DNA of 9,366 nt, taken from NCBI GenBank assembly GCA_016783345.1, contig JADHWT010000041.1, positions 1 to 9,366 on the forward strand, in the 5' to 3' direction. Below are positions 1-6,044 of this stretch, one piece after another. Position 1 is the first letter of the stretch, and every line of letters starts with the position of its first letter. Both the position numbers and the translations under genes were made by a program. The notes under the pieces are model-generated. The model did no database searches, was not told the origin of the DNA, and saw nothing but the letters and a program-made list of their open reading frames with translations. This DNA comes from Candidatus Omnitrophota bacterium (GTDB taxonomy: Bacteria; NPL-UPA2; BS750m-G34).

Positions 1-1261
1 CAAGATTCTTCAAAAAGGATACATGCTCAACAATATCTGAACCCATATGGGGATGCTCAGTTATACTTGCAAATTCATCTGGAGTAAGTCTTCCGGGTTT
101 CTGAAGGATATCGGCGTTTATGCCAATCTTTCCAAGGTCATGGAGGAAACTTGCATACTGAATGGCCTTTACCTCGGTTTCTGAAAGATGCATTTCATTC
201 GCAATAGCCACAGCATACTGCATCACCTTCTCTGAGTGGCTATGTGTATAGGCATCCTTGGCATCGATTACTGCAGCCAATGCCCTGATGGTATTAAGAT
301 ACCCTGCCTTTAATTCTCTAAAGAGCCGGGCATTTTCTATTGCTATAACTGCCTGAGAAGCAAACATAGAAAGAAGCTGTATATCCTCCTTAACAAAATT
401 CTTCTCTTTTTTAGAATAGACTGAAAGGACGCCTAAAATACGGTCTCCTTTCCTAAGGGGAACAGAGAGAAGAGAGGTGAGTCCTTCTTCAACAGCAACG
501 CGTGTATGACAATAGCGTTTGTCTTTCTTTATATTGTTTATAAGTAAAGGTTTTTTCCTCTTTGCCACAATCCCTGCAATACTTTCTCCTATCTTGATTC
601 TCCGTTTACGCCTGTAGGATTCGCTTAAGCCCACATATGCCCCCAGGATAAGCTCTTTTTTTCTCTCATTGAGAAGTCTGATTGTGGATGCATCTACACC
701 AAGGATATGAGTGGCAGTAGTTGTGATAAGTAGAAGCACGTCTCTGAGGTCCAGGGTAGAACTTACTGTCTGGCCCACTTCATATAAGGCATGAAGTTCC
801 TCTATCTTATGCTTTAAGTCTTCTCTTGCCCTGTTATATAAAATTGCATTAGATATAGCCAGAGAAGACTGAGATGCCAGTGCAGTAAATAAATCAACCT
901 CTGTAGGCTTGAAATTACGTATAGCTTTTCTATAAAGACTTAAGACACCTATCTTTTTACCATCGAATAAAATAGGCGCACCAAGATAGGATTTAAATTT
1001 TCCAAGTTTCCCGATTGATTTTTCAGCCTCACGCTCATCAGTAGAGACATCGTTTACAGCTAAAGGTTTCCCCTGCTTAAATACATAGCCTGTCAGCCCC
1101 TCTCCGATCTTAAGCCTAACATTTTCTACTGCCTTTTTAGGAATCCCCATGCCTACCTTAGGCACAAGGTATTTCCCATCTTCCAGCAGCCATATCTCAC
1201 AGGCACGAAGGTTCATAGCCTTTAAGATACGGCGGACAATCTCATGTAATAGTTTTTCCAT
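1..1261 (-). CDS. GAF-GAF-HD-GYP signalling protein (probable cyclic-di-GMP phosphodiesterase), C-terminus cut by window edge
   Basis: My own translation from the ATG at 1261 stays open for 420 codons to the window edge. Residues about 1-140 form a first GAF domain (CEIWLLEDGKYL, GEGLTGYV, LGAPILFDGKKIGVLSLY). Residues about 165-310 form a second GAF domain (ASTIRLLNERKKEL, GESIAGIV, SVPLRKGDRILGVLSVYS). A short helical linker joins them. From about 320 an HD-GYP domain begins: H342 in THSHSEKV, the H374-D375 pair in HDLGKIGI, the KPGRLTPDEF stretch and H403 in EHPHMG fit the metal ligands of the family. The GYP signature itself would lie beyond the edge. HD-GYP proteins hydrolyse cyclic di-GMP; the GAF domains probably sense a small molecule or redox state. 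There is no signal peptide or membrane segment in the visible part, so it is probably cytoplasmic. The start lies 3 bases after the rsfS stop with no clear ribosome binding site, which suggests translational coupling. Domain call is firm; ligand and activity are inferred. Confidence 0.9.
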   Translation of the reverse strand, partial: MEKLLHEIVRRILKAMNLRACEIWLLEDGKYLVPKVGMGIPKKAVENVRLKIGEGLTGYVFKQGKPLAVNDVSTDEREAEKSIGKLGKFKSYLGAPILFDGKKIGVLSLYRKAIRNFKPTEVDLFTALASQSSLAISNAILYNRAREDLKHKIEELHALYEVGQTVSSTLDLRDVLLLITTTATHILGVDASTIRLLNERKKELILGAYVGLSESYRRKRRIKIGESIAGIVAKRKKPLLINNIKKDKRYCHTRVAVEEGLTSLLSVPLRKGDRILGVLSVYSKKEKNFVKEDIQLLSMFASQAVIAIENARLFRELKAGYLNTIRALAAVIDAKDAYTHSHSEKVMQYAVAIANEMHLSETEVKAIQYASFLHDLGKIGINADILQKPGRLTPDEFASITEHPHMGSDIVEHVSFLKNL

Positions 1262-1264
1262 ATT

Positions 1265-1552
1265 CTACGGAGCCAGTCCCAATTTTTGCCTCGGGGCGTC
1301 AGCCCAGAGGAGCTCCAGATCATAAAACTCCCTTAACTCTTTAACAAAAAGATGCACAACAAAATGACCGGCATCCAATATTACCCAGCGCCCTCCCTCA
1401 CGTCCTTCAGTGTGATTGATCTTGACCTTTTTCTTTTTTAAACTCTTTATAATCTCATTAAGTATTGCCTTTATCTGGACTGTTGATTCTCCGCTCGCTA
1501 TGACAAAGTATTCTGTAAAACTGCAGAGTTTGCGCATATCCAGGATAACCAC
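1265..1552 (-). CDS. rsfS: Ribosomal silencing factor RsfS (YbeB/Iojap family)
   Basis: RsfS binds ribosomal protein L14 (uL14) and blocks joining of the ribosomal subunits, lowering translation under starvation. The family pattern is clear: VILDMRKLCSFTEYFVIASG, then STVQIKAILNEII, EGREGGRWVILDAGHFVVHLF and the closing REFYDLELLWADA. The coordinates given are the firmly supported part, from a GTG at 1552. This GTG falls in the middle of the family's conserved KAEDVVILD segment, so translation almost certainly begins further upstream: the same frame stays open to 1658 and encodes GLKDAVTICKKKKAED, which fits the usual first helix. No ATG, GTG or TTG exists in that extension (see the separate entry at 1553-1654). 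From an AUA at 1654 the protein would have 129 residues, a normal length. The gene follows nadD in the conserved nadD-rsfS order. Identity is firm; the start is not. Confidence 0.93.
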   Translation of the reverse strand: MVILDMRKLCSFTEYFVIASGESTVQIKAILNEIIKSLKKKKVKINHTEGREGGRWVILDAGHFVVHLFVKELREFYDLELLWADAPRQKLGLAP

Positions 1553-1654
1553 GTCCTCTGCCTTTTTCTTCTTGCATATAGTTACTGCGTCTTTAAGGCC
1601 TTTTACTCGAGGTGTTTTACGCTTTAAGCTTTTCGTTTTACGTTTCTTTGATAT
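1553..1654 (-). other. rsfS: Probable N-terminal extension of rsfS from an AUA start codon with strong ribosome binding site
   Basis: The rsfS frame continues upstream of the GTG at 1552 for 34 codons to an ATA at 1654-1652, just after an in-frame TAA at 1660-1658. An AAGGAG sequence (complement of 1664-1669) lies 9 bases before this ATA, which is ideal spacing. The peptide is lysine-rich at first (SKKRKTKSLKRK) and then reads GLKDAVTICKKKKAED, matching the N-terminal helix expected for RsfS. The extension overlaps the last 31 bases of nadD. The same AAGGAG also encodes part of the conserved NadD tail, so it could be coincidental. A base-calling error (ATG read as ATA) would also explain it. 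Confidence 0.55.
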
Positions 1655-2226
1655 AGCTTATATCTCCTTATATATTTCTCCACCTTTTCAGGGACCATGT
1701 AGGTGATGGGCTTGCCCTCCTTAATGCGATTTTTTATATAGCTTGAAGATATACCTATGGAGGTAATAGAAAGAGTGCGCATTGATGGCAGCTCCCCTTT
1801 CGCATTTGCCAGTGAAAATCCAGGCCGATTTATTACAACCAAATTGCATAAATCCAAAAATGTATCAACATCTTTCCATGTAGAAATATCCATCACAGCA
1901 TCAACCCCTAAGATAAAATAAAATTCTGTCTTTTTGCCATATTTTTTCCGGAGTTCCCTCATGGTATCAACTGAGTAGGACTTTCCTCCCCTGTCTATCT
2001 CTAAGGTGCTTACGGAAAAATATGGTATTTTCTCGATTGCAAGCTTGAGCATATTGAGTCTGTGCGCGGCAGCGGCTAAATTTTTTTCAACCTTATGCGG
2101 GGGATGGGCTGACGGAACAAAAATAACCCGGGTCAGTTCCATCTTCTCTCTCACTTCCTGCGCAGCCACAAGATGGGCATTATGTACAGGATTAAATGTC
2201 CCGCCAAATATGCCTATCTTTACCAC
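1624..2226 (-). CDS. nadD: Nicotinate-nucleotide adenylyltransferase
   Basis: NadD transfers AMP from ATP to nicotinate mononucleotide, giving deamido-NAD, a shared step of de novo and salvage NAD synthesis in the cytoplasm. The 200-residue product has the nucleotidyltransferase signature GIFGGTFNPVHNAH at residues 5-18, HPPHK at 41-45, GGKSYSVDTM at 80-89, FILGVDAVMDISTW at 104-117 and the ISSSYIKNRI nucleotide-binding motif at 159-168. Length is normal, with about eight extra basic residues after the usual ending YIRRYKLY. The start is a GTG at 2226; AGGAG sits 9 bases before it, and the protein then begins exactly at the family's first strand. It lies 15 bases after proA and its 3' end probably overlaps the start of rsfS. 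Confidence 0.96.
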   Translation of the reverse strand: MVKIGIFGGTFNPVHNAHLVAAQEVREKMELTRVIFVPSAHPPHKVEKNLAAAAHRLNMLKLAIEKIPYFSVSTLEIDRGGKSYSVDTMRELRKKYGKKTEFYFILGVDAVMDISTWKDVDTFLDLCNLVVINRPGFSLANAKGELPSMRTLSITSIGISSSYIKNRIKEGKPITYMVPEKVEKYIRRYKLYQRNVKRKA

Positions 2227-2241
2227 GTTATGCTTCTCCTC

Positions 2242-3486
2242 TCACCTTCTCACCTGTCCTTTTCCGCGGACAATATATTTATAGCTGGTAAGTTCCTCCA
2301 GCCCCATAGGACCCCTGGCGTGAATCTTATCGGTGCTTATACCAATCTCTGCGCCCAGGCCGAACTGATTACCGTCGGTAAACCGCGTTGATGCATTGAC
2401 ATAGACACAGGATGAATCTACTTCCGTAGTAAACCTCTTTGCCCTGGCAGGATTTGTAGTTACAATAGCCTCGGAAAGGCCGGAACTATATGTATTGATA
2501 TGCTCAATAGCTTCGTCTAGATCCGCTACAATCTTTATAGAGAGGATAAGGTCCAAATATTCTGTGTGCCAATCTAATTTAGTTGCCTCTTTTATACCAG
2601 ACAAAATCCTGCACGTCAGATGACACCCGCGCAGTTCCACTCCTTTTGTCATGAGTGCCCTGCCTATCCCGGGTAAAAATCCATTAGCAATGTCTTTATG
2701 TATAAGGAGTGTCTCCATGGCATTGCATACCCCCGGCCTCTGGGTCTTGGCATTCAAAATAATCTTTTCAGCCATCTTATATTCAGCGCCCTTATCAACA
2801 TATGTATGGCAGAGTCCCTTGTGGTGTTTGATAACAGGGATATTAGAAAGACTGATTACACGTTTTATCAAATTCTCTCCACCCCGCGGAATAACCAGGT
2901 CTATGTATTGAGATAATTTCAACAGCTCCTCTACATCCTTATGGCTTGTAGTTCTCAGCATGGATATAGCGCCAGCGGGGATACCTGCTGAGGCAGCAGC
3001 ATCGGAAAGTATTGTTTGAAGAGCGAGATTAGAATAAATAGCCTCACTCCCTCCGCGAAGTATCACTGCATTCCCTGACTTTAACGTAAGGGCAGCTGCG
3101 TCAGCAGTCACATTGGGTCTGGACTCATAGATAATGGCTATTACGCCTATAGGCACTCGAACCTTAGCAATCTCAAGGCCATTTGGCCTCCTCCACTTCT
3201 TTATGATAGAACCAACAGGGTCTGATAGATGCACCACCTCTTTTAGCGAATCTACCATATCCTCAATCCTCTTATCATTTAGTCTAAGGCGGTCAATAAA
3301 ACTGGATTTATACTCCCGCTGCTCTGCCTGCTCTATATCCCGTCTATTCTCGTTTAATATCCTCTTCTTTTCTTTTTTTAAGGCAGCTGCCATGGCGGTC
3401 AGCGCTTTATTTTTTGTAGACGTGGGGATGTAGGCGAGTTTTCTTGCGGCCTCTTTAGCCTGCCTGGCGATATCAATTACTTTCAT
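2242..3486 (-). CDS. proA: Glutamate-5-semialdehyde dehydrogenase (gamma-glutamyl phosphate reductase)
   Basis: ProA reduces gamma-glutamyl phosphate with NADPH to glutamate-5-semialdehyde, the second step of proline synthesis. The 414-residue protein has the usual length and belongs to the aldehyde dehydrogenase fold: VPIGVIAIIYESRPNVTADA at 111-130, SGNAVILRGGSEA at 137-149, VIPRGGENLI at 198-207, and the catalytic cysteine C254 in KTQRPGVCNAMETLL. The C-terminal part contains FTDGNQFGLGAEIGIST and HARGPMGLEELTS, also typical. The ATG at 3486 overlaps the TGA of proB in an ATGA arrangement, so ProB and ProA are probably translated as a coupled pair, consistent with their known channelling of an unstable intermediate. 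Nothing is missing from the protein. Confidence 0.97.
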   Translation of the reverse strand: MKVIDIARQAKEAARKLAYIPTSTKNKALTAMAAALKKEKKRILNENRRDIEQAEQREYKSSFIDRLRLNDKRIEDMVDSLKEVVHLSDPVGSIIKKWRRPNGLEIAKVRVPIGVIAIIYESRPNVTADAAALTLKSGNAVILRGGSEAIYSNLALQTILSDAAASAGIPAGAISMLRTTSHKDVEELLKLSQYIDLVIPRGGENLIKRVISLSNIPVIKHHKGLCHTYVDKGAEYKMAEKIILNAKTQRPGVCNAMETLLIHKDIANGFLPGIGRALMTKGVELRGCHLTCRILSGIKEATKLDWHTEYLDLILSIKIVADLDEAIEHINTYSSGLSEAIVTTNPARAKRFTTEVDSSCVYVNASTRFTDGNQFGLGAEIGISTDKIHARGPMGLEELTSYKYIVRGKGQVRR

Positions 3487-4325
3487 TTTTTATTGTTCAT
3501 AAAATCATCAATAATACTCTTTGAAATCTTTTTAGAAGATGGAATAAACAGGGTCCCGATATTTTCTCCTTCCACTACCTTCAGCAACACTTTCTTTCTT
3601 AAGCCGGAGGCAATGACCATCGCCGAGCTTCCTTCTGTAACTAAACGAGCTGCCGTGACCTTAGAACTCATCCCGCCGCGGCTTGTGTCTTTTTTTGTTC
3701 CAAGGGCGACACGCTCAATCTCCGGTGTAATCTTCGTAACTTCCTGGATAACCTCTCCTTTGTCTGCATTTTTGTATAACCCCTCTACATCAGTCAGGAT
3801 AATGAGAAGTTCAGCCCTTAAAAGATTTGTGAGGAGCGCAGCCAGGATATCGTTATCTCCGAATTTATTCCCATAATGCAGCTCATCCACTGCTACAGCA
3901 TCATTTTCATTTATAATAGGGATTACCTTTAAATCCAATAACGTATAGAGGGTATTTGCGGCATTGAGATAACGCTGACGGTTCCGAAAATCGTCCTGGG
4001 TAAGGAGAACCTGACCAACACTTATCCCTGCTTTTCTGAAAAGGTTGTGATACATCTCCATCAGGAGGCTCTGGCCTATAGAAGCTGCGGCCTGCTCTAC
4101 GGGTAATTTCCCGGGCCTTTTCTTTAGACCCAGCTCATTAAGCCCCAGTCCGATAGCGCCGGAGGTGACAAGAACTACCTCAATGCCCCTGTCTCTAAGC
4201 CATTTAATCTGGTGGACTAATTCCTTTAAAAAACCTTTCCTTATATTCCCTTTTTCTGTGAGGAGACTGGTCCCTACCTTTATGACTATCCGGCGAAAAT
4301 GTTTAATCTTTTTGCGATACTGCAT
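3483..4325 (-). CDS. proB: Glutamate 5-kinase, short form without PUA domain
   Basis: ProB phosphorylates L-glutamate with ATP to gamma-glutamyl phosphate, the first and normally proline-inhibited step of proline synthesis. The amino acid kinase domain is complete: IVIKVGTSLL at 13-22 with K16, VLVTSGAIGLG at 51-61, INENDAVAVDEL at 138-149, FGDNDILAALLTNL at 155-168, TDVEGLY at 178-184 and GTKKDTSRGGMSSKV at 209-223. The product has 280 residues and ends shortly after the kinase domain, so the C-terminal PUA domain of the roughly 367-residue Escherichia coli enzyme is absent. PUA-less forms are known in other bacteria. The ATG at 4325 is chosen because no later start precedes the kinase motif; it overlaps the 3' end of obgE by 40 bases, and only a weak GGAT element lies in front, so coupling to obgE is likely. 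Confidence 0.96.
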   Translation of the reverse strand: MQYRKKIKHFRRIVIKVGTSLLTEKGNIRKGFLKELVHQIKWLRDRGIEVVLVTSGAIGLGLNELGLKKRPGKLPVEQAAASIGQSLLMEMYHNLFRKAGISVGQVLLTQDDFRNRQRYLNAANTLYTLLDLKVIPIINENDAVAVDELHYGNKFGDNDILAALLTNLLRAELLIILTDVEGLYKNADKGEVIQEVTKITPEIERVALGTKKDTSRGGMSSKVTAARLVTEGSSAMVIASGLRKKVLLKVVEGENIGTLFIPSSKKISKSIIDDFMNNKK

Positions 4326-5296
4326 TTAAGCTTATCCAATCCTTTCCCTTCCTTCGCTGAGATAGGGATTATTTTTATTTTAACTTTCTGTTTAAATTGT
4401 CTAAGATTTTCCCTGGCTTCCGGTAAATCCATTTTGTTGGCTGCAAGTAATATTTTTTTATTCAGTATATCCTTTCTATACGCGCTTAGCTCGCGGCGAA
4501 GGATAGAATATTCTTCCCAGGGCTTTCGCTCAGCCCCGCTCATGTCAACGAGATGTATCAGCGCCGTGGTCCTGCCGAGGTGCCGCAGGAATCTATCCCC
4601 GAGACCTCTTCCTTGCGAAGATCCCTCGATAAGTCCTGGAATCTCAGCAAGAATAACTCTCTTATAGCCAAAGCTCAGTTCCCCTAATTTAGGTGAAAGT
4701 GTGGTAAATGGATAACCTGCTATTTTAGGAGAAGCAGCAGTGAGGGCGTGAAGGAGTGTAGATTTACCTGCGTTTGGAAAACCAATTAGCCCGACGTCAG
4801 CGAGCAGTCTTAATTCCAGGTATATTTTTTTTTCTTCGCCTTTCTCTCCGGACTGACTGAATGCGGGCGCCTGCCTGGTCGGTGTTGTAAAATTTTCATT
4901 ACCTTTTCCTCCGCGGCCTCCGCTGCATATCCTGATTCTAGTCCCGGGCTTAACAAGCTCTCCTAATTGCTCGCCTGTATCTTTATCAAAAATAATAACA
5001 CCCGGCGGCACAAATATAATTAAATCCTTTCCTCTCGCTCCGGTCTTTTCACTCCCCTGTCCATGACGCCCATTAGAAGCCCTCAGATGTCTTGGATAGA
5101 GATAATCAATAAGGGTATGAAGACCTGCCTTTGCTTCTAAGCATACATCCCCGCCATTACCGCCACCTCCTCCATCCGGGCCGCCACGGGGATTACTTCT
5201 CGTCCTTCGAAAGCTTGTACAACCGCGGCCTCCATCTCCGGCCTTTGCAAAGATAGTGGCCTCATCTACAAAAGATTGTTTAACTCCTCGCACCAA
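4286..5296 (-). CDS. obgE: GTPase Obg (ObgE/CgtA), ribosome assembly GTPase
   Basis: Obg is a GTPase that binds the large ribosomal subunit and acts in its assembly and in stress control. Residues about 8-163 form the glycine-rich Obg fold (FVDEATIFAKAGDGG, GGPDGGGGGNGGDV). The GTPase domain follows: G1 GFPNAGKST at 172-180, G2 GYPFTTLSP at 194-202, G3 EIPGLIEGS at 218-226, G4 NKMD at 287-290 and G5 ISAKEGKG at 312-319. G3 carries Glu218 where the family has Asp. The 336-residue protein has no C-terminal OCT domain, which is optional in the family. The start is uncertain: the in-frame candidates are TTG at 5296 and GTG at 5293, both lying before a GAGGAG element, and they add about seven residues to the usual N-terminus. 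The TTG is 2 bases past the rpmA stop, so coupling is likely. Confidence 0.96.
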   Translation of the reverse strand: MVRGVKQSFVDEATIFAKAGDGGRGCTSFRRTRSNPRGGPDGGGGGNGGDVCLEAKAGLHTLIDYLYPRHLRASNGRHGQGSEKTGARGKDLIIFVPPGVIIFDKDTGEQLGELVKPGTRIRICSGGRGGKGNENFTTPTRQAPAFSQSGEKGEEKKIYLELRLLADVGLIGFPNAGKSTLLHALTAASPKIAGYPFTTLSPKLGELSFGYKRVILAEIPGLIEGSSQGRGLGDRFLRHLGRTTALIHLVDMSGAERKPWEEYSILRRELSAYRKDILNKKILLAANKMDLPEARENLRQFKQKVKIKIIPISAKEGKGLDKLKCSIAKRLNIFAG

Positions 5297-5298
5297 GC

Positions 5299-5547
5299 TT
5301 ATGAATGGACACTAATTTTTTTTCGAAGGCTGCTGCCTTCAAATACAACTCTTCCGCCGGCCTTAGCGAATAATGTGTTGTCACGCCCCTGACCAACATT
5401 TGTCCCCGGCCAGAATTTATTGCCTCTCTGACGCACCAGGATAGTGCCTGCCGTGACTGTTTGTCCTCCGGAGGCCTTTAGACCAAGCCGTTGTCCGGCA
5501 CTATCCCTGCCGTTCCTGGTACTACCCTGACCTTTAGTATGTGCCAT
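5299..5547 (-). CDS. rpmA: 50S ribosomal protein L27 (bL27)
   Basis: L27 is a large-subunit protein whose N-terminus reaches the peptidyl transferase centre. The 82 residues show the family pattern throughout: MAHTKGQGSTRNGRDS at the start, RLGLKASGGQTVTAGTILVRQRG in the middle, and NVGQGRDNTLFAKAGGRVVFE. The start needs no N-terminal cleavage, unlike the Firmicutes form. GGAGG lies 7 bases before the ATG at 5547. It is 21 bases downstream of rplU, the usual L21-L27 order. A hairpin lies in its last codons (5325-5340). Confidence 0.98.
   Translation of the reverse strand: MAHTKGQGSTRNGRDSAGQRLGLKASGGQTVTAGTILVRQRGNKFWPGTNVGQGRDNTLFAKAGGRVVFEGSSLRKKISVHS
5325..5340 (-). other. Hairpin in the last codons of rpmA, just before the obgE start
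   Basis: On the coding strand GAAGGC (5340-5335) and GCCTTC (5330-5325) pair perfectly around a four-base AGCA loop. Three more pairs, TTT with AAA, can form outside if one G is bulged. The stem is followed by a run of A, not U, so it is not an intrinsic terminator for the operon. It sits about 29 bases upstream of the obgE TTG. It might influence coupling between rpmA and obgE or mRNA stability; it could equally be a by-product of codon choice. Confidence 0.4.
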
Positions 5548-5568
5548 AATTGTTCCTCCCTCTCAGCA

Positions 5569-5880
5569 TTAAGTCGTAATTTTTACGATTTTTACCTCGG
5601 AAAGTTCTCTGCGGAATCCCTTTTTCTTCTGATGATGTTTCCTGCGTTTATACTCGTATGAAATCACCTTTTTATCTTTAAAATTCCGCATCAGCTTCCC
5701 CTCGACCTTTACACCCTTGAGATAAGGGTTCCCGATCTCTGCCTTTTTTCCGTCTTTAAAAAACAGCACTTTAGAGAAGTTTACTTTATTCCCCTCCTTC
5801 TTATCTAACTTTGGAAGGATAAGGATATCTTCCGGAGATACCTTAAACTGTAATCCGCCAGACTCTATTATTGCATACAT
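5569..5880 (-). CDS. rplU: 50S ribosomal protein L21 (bL21)
   Basis: L21 binds 23S rRNA in the large subunit. The 103-residue product has the normal length and family marks: MYAIIESGGLQFKVSPEDIL at the N-terminus (family: IxxGGKQYxV), IGNPYLKGVKVEGKL in the middle and the basic signature YEYKRRKHHQKKKGFRRE near the end. Family members usually have GHRQ where this reads GFRR, a mild variation. AAGGAG lies 6 bases before the ATG at 5880. It is the first gene of the operon, with its own promoter 40-75 bases upstream. Confidence 0.97.
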   Translation of the reverse strand: MYAIIESGGLQFKVSPEDILILPKLDKKEGNKVNFSKVLFFKDGKKAEIGNPYLKGVKVEGKLMRNFKDKKVISYEYKRRKHHQKKKGFRRELSEVKIVKITT

Positions 5881-5928
5881 ATGACGCTCCTTATAAATAT
5901 TTACTCAATAACGTTATCTCCTTTTTTT

Positions 5929-5957
5929 ATATTATCATAGCTTCATCTATGTGTCAA
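5929..5957 (-). promoter_or_regulatory. Sigma-70-type promoter of the rplU operon
   Basis: On the minus strand a perfect -35 box TTGACA (5957-5952) is separated by exactly 17 bases from TAATAT (5934-5929), a 4-of-6 match to the -10 consensus that is extended by a TG one base upstream. A start near 5922 would give a leader of about 40 bases. Upstream of -35 lie two A-tracts, A8 (5980-5973) and A7 (5991-5985), about one helical turn apart, which may act as an UP-like element. The position in front of rplU agrees with strong expression of ribosomal genes. Confidence 0.75.
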
Positions 5958-5994
5958 TTATTTTACCTGTCCTTTTTTTTGCGATTTTTTTCTA

Positions 5995-6023
5995 TTGCGG
6001 ATATAGGAAAATTATGGTGTAAT
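5995..6023 (+). promoter_or_regulatory. Possible promoter of the UROD-like/transketolase operon
   Basis: TTGCGG (5995-6000) and TGTAAT (6018-6023) are 17 bases apart. The -35 is weak (3 of 6) but the -10 matches 5 of 6 and is preceded by TG one base upstream (extended -10). Transcription would start near 6030, giving a very short leader of about 15 bases that still contains the ribosome binding site. No better candidate was found in the divergent region. Confidence 0.35.
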
Positions 6024-6031
6024 AATCTCTC

Positions 6032-6036
6032 AGGAG
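6032..6036 (+). promoter_or_regulatory. Ribosome binding site that fixes the start of the UROD-like gene
   Basis: AGGAG lies 8 bases before the ATG at 6045. The open frame extends 58 codons further upstream to 5871, but that extension is T-rich, runs through the rplU promoter region and overlaps rplU, so the ATG at 6045 is the real start. Confidence 0.85.
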
Positions 6037-6044
6037 AATTAAAT

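Noticed and set aside
1265..1267. Recoded TAG joining rsfS to the HD-GYP protein
   Set aside because: obgE also ends naturally at TAG at its expected length, and an ATG follows at once, so ordinary termination is the simpler reading.
1416..1706. Open frame on the plus strand over rsfS and nadD
   Set aside because: It is antisense to two well-recognised genes, shows no domain and has phenylalanine-rich runs typical of the complement of lysine codons.
5871..6044. 58-codon upstream extension of the UROD-like frame beginning in rplU
   Set aside because: It overlaps rplU and the promoter region, has low-complexity hydrophobic content, and a good ribosome binding site precedes the ATG at 6045.
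5881..6044. Riboswitch or structured leader RNA in the divergent region
   Set aside because: The space downstream of either promoter is too short and no extended pairing beyond a 10-base palindrome was found.
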